This document shows, piece by piece, positions 60,258 through 64,000 of a stretch of DNA of 64,000 nt. This DNA is from Cheiracanthium punctorium (taxonomy: Eukaryota > Arthropoda > Arachnida > Araneae > Cheiracanthiidae), in assembly GCA_038373885.1 (NCBI GenBank), contig JAWZYV010015848.1, positions 186,001-250,000 of the forward strand, written 5' to 3'. The stretch's first letter is position 1. Every line of letters begins with the position of its first letter. The notes under the pieces are model-generated. The model was given only the letters and a program-made list of their open reading frames with translations, made no database searches and was not told where the DNA came from. The position numbers and the translations under genes are program-made.

Positions 60258-61714
60258 CGTCGTCCTCATGTGCCTGTTAATAACTATTTTAGAACAACAG
60301 TGAAATCTCCGACCATTGTTCGTCAAGGGCTATTGGATCTTTCACAGAAAGCATTTGTTTGTCAAATGTTATTACCGGATTGATTACTAAATTAGAAATT
60401 TCTTATCTTATTTGCTCAAAACTGTTTCCTCCCAGTGTTTCAAAAACTCAGTGGCACCAACTCCCCTTTAACACTCATCGTTGATTCTCAGCATGGATCT
60501 TTAATGAGCTCGGCGTTTCGTGCTTTAGCGTAATACTATGAGCTGCCGCAAAGTGAATCAAACTCAAAAGCCGGGAAGATGCGATTGACCCAGAAGGGGA
60601 GTCGCTGTCGTCGTGTCTTTGCGAGATGGGAGTAAACAGGTTATCCATTCCTTAAGGAGTTTTACAGTCTTATAATCGATGCCTTCAGCATGATTTGCTA
60701 TTCTGTTTTTAATCATCCACCTCAGGCAGTAGTCATAAAACTTGTTGTTTTCCGCAATGAATCCATGTTGCCTGACGATTAACAGCGCAATATTTTACCC
60801 AGCGAGTATTTTATGCACTTTGCAACTCTTACTAGCACTGGTACATACATAAAGCTCTCTCAGTTCGCTAACATTTTATATACATACGCCATGGTTATTG
60901 GATGAAATTTTCCCTTTTATCAGCCACCTCTGTCACACAATTTTCGAACGATGTACCTTTAAATTTTGGAATTATCTCTAACAGTTAATGATGACAGCAT
61001 AAGAAATTTGTTAAATTTAAAGATGCGTCTCTCCGACAAAAATTCCTAACACATATGATCAGTTAATCCATAAAGGAAGGGTAGAAATGCGAAGCTCTTT
61101 TCGCGGAAAATCCAGTGGAGACCTGAAAATACTGTGGGAATAGGGGATATGGTGTTAAGTCAGCTGCTGAACTCAGTTATAACCTAATCGCTGTCGTGTT
61201 GGCAAAGACGCACAATAATTCTTTATCAGCTCCCAGGGTTGTTTGGCAGAGTAGGTCTTCGAATGTCCCACCGCGACCAAGCCTTTCTGCAGGTTAAATA
61301 TGGATTCAACATTAGAAGAGGGGGAACATTCATTTACTTGGAGATAACTGCTCGTGTTATCCTGTTCAGATAATTTTTACAGCTCAGTAAATAATAAATT
61401 TCTGTAAAAGCAACCGTAATTGAAAGATAATAAGTTCTAATCGAGTGTAGCTTTCAAGCTAAAAAGTCGAAAAATATTGGGTGATGAATGCGTGCTTAAT
61501 ATTTTTCTTTTAAATGGAGTGAAAAGGGCAGGTCTATGAACAGAATTTTCGGTAACAGCCATAAAGGAGGTTTAATTTCTCATGAAGCTTGTTTATGTAG
61601 TTGCTGTTTAAGAAATGGCGAGACTTTACGCAATTTAATTTATGTCTGCTACACAGTATGAAGTTATGTAATCGTTTATATTATTTCCAAATGTGGTAAT
61701 TTTAGTGTTTTTAA

Positions 61715-62300
61715 CAGGCATAATTCGGACCCAAACAGGGTAAGTGGTCAAAACGTTCTTTTCTCTTCCTTTTATATCTCAGAGGGAAAAAGAGATAGCC
61801 TTAAAATTCTTGCTTTAACATTTAAATAACACTAATATCGAAAAACCTTTTTCAGGGATTTTTAGAACTCGCACCCTAACGGGTTAAGGAGCCAAAACGT
61901 TATTTAATGTTCTTTTAGCACATCCCTTTATATGCAGAAGAAAATGAGATGGCCATAAAATTCTTACTGTAACTAACGGAAATACCTAAAAATCTTTTTA
62001 GGGTTTCATAGAATTCGCACCCAAACGGGGGTAAGGGAGCAGAACCTCCTTTAAAATTATTTTAATATTTTCCTTCATACTCAACAGGGAAAAGAGAGAG
62101 CCGTGAAATTATTTCTTTAAAACGTAATGAACAGAAATGCCCAACAAATATTTTCAGGATTTTTTAGATTTCGTGCCGAAACTGGTGTAGGTGGCCAAAA
62201 CATTGTTTCATATTTGCCCTCAAATATCGAATTAAAATGAAAACAGCCATAAAAATTTTGTATTAAAGGTAAGAACGCAAATTCATAAAAATATTTTCGA
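61715..62300 (+). repeat. Four tandem units of about 145-155 bp with splice-site-like borders, in intron 4
   Basis: The anchor phrase CGCACCCAAACGGG (variants) starts its ACCC at about 61729, 61873, 62019 and 62175. Each unit has an acceptor-like TTTTT(C)AG 20-30 bp before the anchor. The first and third also have a donor-like GGGTAAG right after it. The rest of each unit is a GGGAAAAAGAGATAGCC and AAAATTCTT-like stretch. In-frame stops occur in some units (TAA in unit two, for example), so they are not working coding exons as they stand. They may be decayed exon copies of the surrounding gene or an unrelated minisatellite. Confidence 0.75.
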
Positions 62301-62721
62301 TCTTTTCTAAGCATCGATTCTCTGATTATGATGCACATTCTTGCAGTATTTAAAAGATCGAGTGTTGTTAGAATATTCCTAACGAATATTGTGAAATAGT
62401 TTTGTAGACTATTAAATCTATAACCAAAATATGTTTAATATTTATTAATTTATTTTCAATTTGTATTTTTGGGCTTAACAATATCCATTCCATGCGAAAA
62501 ACGAGTATTTCAACTAGTTTTTTATAGGCATTTAGTGACCAGAGGCATATTAAATTTTATGTCAAATCTAATTGTTAAAATAATTACTTACAGTTTTGAG
62601 CATACATTTCTTATACAATTTCGCTTTTTCAATTAGTAAAGAATATTTTTCGGAAATTATTTAACAATATTTTACTAAATTTTCAGGAATTATTAATTTT
62701 TTAATGCATTAAATATTTCAG

Positions 62722-62766
62722 AGGGAGATTTGGAATATGACATCTGCAGAGTTTGAAGATTTTATG
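62722..62766 (+). CDS. Exon 5 of the micro-exon gene, 45 nt
   Basis: Bounded by TTAAATATTTCAG and GTAAGAGG, it encodes REIWNMTSAEFEDFM in phase 0-0. NMT is an N-glycosylation sequon. It is duplicated as exon 6 at an offset of 1052 bp, with the flanking intron sequence on both sides also duplicated. The motif W-N-M-T-S-A-E-F-E is identical in both. Confidence 0.8.
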
Positions 62767-63773
62767 GTAAGAGGTGTCTCATTCCTTTGATTGTGCTATA
62801 TCCCTTTTATCCTTATTGTCTTATTCCTTGAGGACTGTTTCATTCCTTTTTTCAAAAACCAGGATTATAAGCATTTGTTGTTATAAATTACCATTCCCTT
62901 TAAAGTGCAATTATAAAACACTTTCTGAAGTCAGGAAATCTACATTTGTTGATTTGTTGCCGAAAATACTGTATCCATAAGATTTTTTGTCGATATTTGA
63001 AGAGTTTCGTTAGATAATTTTTTAAATCACCAAGAACAGATTCAAATTGTAGAAAAAAAAATAATCAAAGAAAATTAAATTACAAAGGGTATGACTAGTA
63101 AAGCTTTTCTGCCCAAAACTAGTAAAAAGTTCCAATTGATTATAAAAATCATTTTCTAGCATATTTCATGTTCACTCTCGACAAAATTAGTAAAATCATT
63201 TTCAGCTCTTTTAAGAACATTTTAAGTTATCTTAAGTAAGTATCTTAACAACAGTAAGCTCCAAGATTTTTTTAATGTATGTAAGTATTAGCTCTGATGC
63301 TAATCAGGCTACAGAGAAAAGATTTTTTTTTACTTTGATAAATATTAAATTTGTCTAAGGATGACATCTACATATTAAAATAGAACGGAAATTTCGATAG
63401 TCCATACAGATTTTACTTCTTAGTTAAAAAATTTTATATCATATTCAATACATTAAAATTAAACTTTGATCCACTTTTACCAGATAATAAAGGAATTACA
63501 GAGCCCTGATATTTTGAGATTTAACTCATCAAATTTTATTTATTTATATTTCTTTAAATATACATAAAACCACATTCGTATCCATTAAATCATTTTAAAG
63601 TTATGTGATATCTAACTGTGAAGATAATTAGTTTACACTTCCGTTGATGGATTTCTTAAGCAGTTTAACCCTTTTAATTAATAACTAACATTTTGCACAT
63701 CTTAATGAATATTATCATGTTATTTAATTTTCAGGAGTTATTAATCTGATATTTTTTGCATTAAATGTTTCAG

Positions 63774-63818
63774 GTCGAGGCTTGGAATATGACATCTGCC
63801 GAGTTTGAAGAGTTCGTG
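63774..63818 (+). CDS. Exon 6 of the micro-exon gene, 45 nt
   Basis: Bounded by TTAAATGTTTCAG and GTAAGAGG, it encodes VEAWNMTSAEFEEFV in phase 0-0. Eleven of fifteen residues match exon 5; the changes are R1V, I3A, D13E and M15V. The glycosylation sequon NMT is kept. The gene must go on past 64000, since no stop codon has been reached. Confidence 0.8.
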
Positions 63819-64000
63819 GTAAGAGGTGTCTTATTCCTTTGATTGTCTTAGTTGTCCCTTCTAGTTGCCTTTCTTTTTCCTTTATAATTGTCTTGATACT
63901 TTGTTTAGTGAGCAGAATTTTCAACATTTGTTTTTATATATTATCCTTATCTAAATAGTGCATCTTCATAAAATTGTCCTAATAAAAATCTTTCTGTAGT

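Larger units (their letters stand above)
62650..63980. repeat. Tandem segmental duplication carrying exons 5 and 6
   Basis: The unit is about 1052 bp. Similarity starts before each exon (TTTTCAGGAATTATTAA and TTTTCAGGAGTTATTAA) and goes on past it (GTAAGAGGTGTCTCATTCCT and GTAAGAGGTGTCTTATTCCT), fading after 150-200 bp. This is exon amplification by local tandem duplication. The window ends before a possible third copy. Confidence 0.8.

Noticed and set aside
61581..61610. ATGAAGCTTGTTTATGTAGT, like the start of exon 1 (MKL)
   Set aside because: It hits a stop after nine codons and has no donor. It could be a decayed signal exon, but chance is as likely.
1..64000. CRISPR array, operon or phage-type system
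   Set aside because: There are no regularly spaced direct repeats with unique spacers and no dense coding. Introns, SINEs and MITEs show that this is animal nuclear DNA.

Overview
This window looks like non-coding-rich arthropod nuclear DNA, most likely from a spider. It is strongly AT-rich, has GT-AG introns and short exons, and carries a tRNA-derived SINE and several decayed Tc1-type transposases of the kind common in spider genomes. The taxon is an inference: no marker gene is present. No bacterial gene, operon, rRNA or CRISPR array is seen. Nearly all long open frames are chance or transposon remnants.

Layout. 1-16.6 kb is a transposon graveyard. It holds a pogo-like MITE (1520-2012), a TTAA-flanked piggyBac-like MITE (2329-2612), three broken Tc1 elements (5149-6330; 7382-about 10.7 kb; 15087-about 16.56 kb), a LINE reverse-transcriptase tail (11014-11375) and a short TA-flanked MITE (12491-12657). 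Two of the Tc1 elements are split by younger insertions. One insertion is a 2-kb element with 0.5-kb inverted arms and a 9-bp target duplication (8263-10270), Mutator-like in form. The other is a 679-bp inverted-repeat element (15617-16295). 16.6-29.9 kb is mostly featureless, apart from a retroposon-like block near 19.8-20.16 kb, a perfect 26-bp hairpin (23735-23806) and one candidate minus-strand exon (26918-26991).

29.9-36.2 kb is a second transposon cluster: piggyBac-like MITE copy A, an hAT-like element with an 8-bp duplication, a Tigger/pogo-like MITE, another TA-flanked MITE, and a 1.75-kb element with internal tandem repeats. 36.6-52 kb is sparse. It holds a possible TATA promoter with a 5' exon (36626-36712), a clear tRNA-derived SINE (38305-38600), a TA-flanked MITE (43507-43969), one convincing 3'-terminal coding exon (45717-45923), a weaker one (49142-49293), and piggyBac-like MITE copy B (50976-51376). 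The central segment of copy B is inverted relative to copy A.

54.4-64 kb holds the most interesting unit: a plus-strand gene made of tiny exons. A signal-peptide exon (54405-54525) and a Cys-Cys exon (57460-57509) are followed by duplicated pairs of 30-nt exons (59548, 59748) and 45-nt exons (62722, 63774). All of the last four are phase 0-0, and the gene runs off the right edge. The predicted product is a small secreted acidic protein with repeated, partly N-glycosylatable modules. I do not recognise its family. Its introns carry MITEs, a hairpin and a four-unit tandem array that may be decayed exon copies. All calls come from reading the sequence; nothing was searched or aligned by machine.
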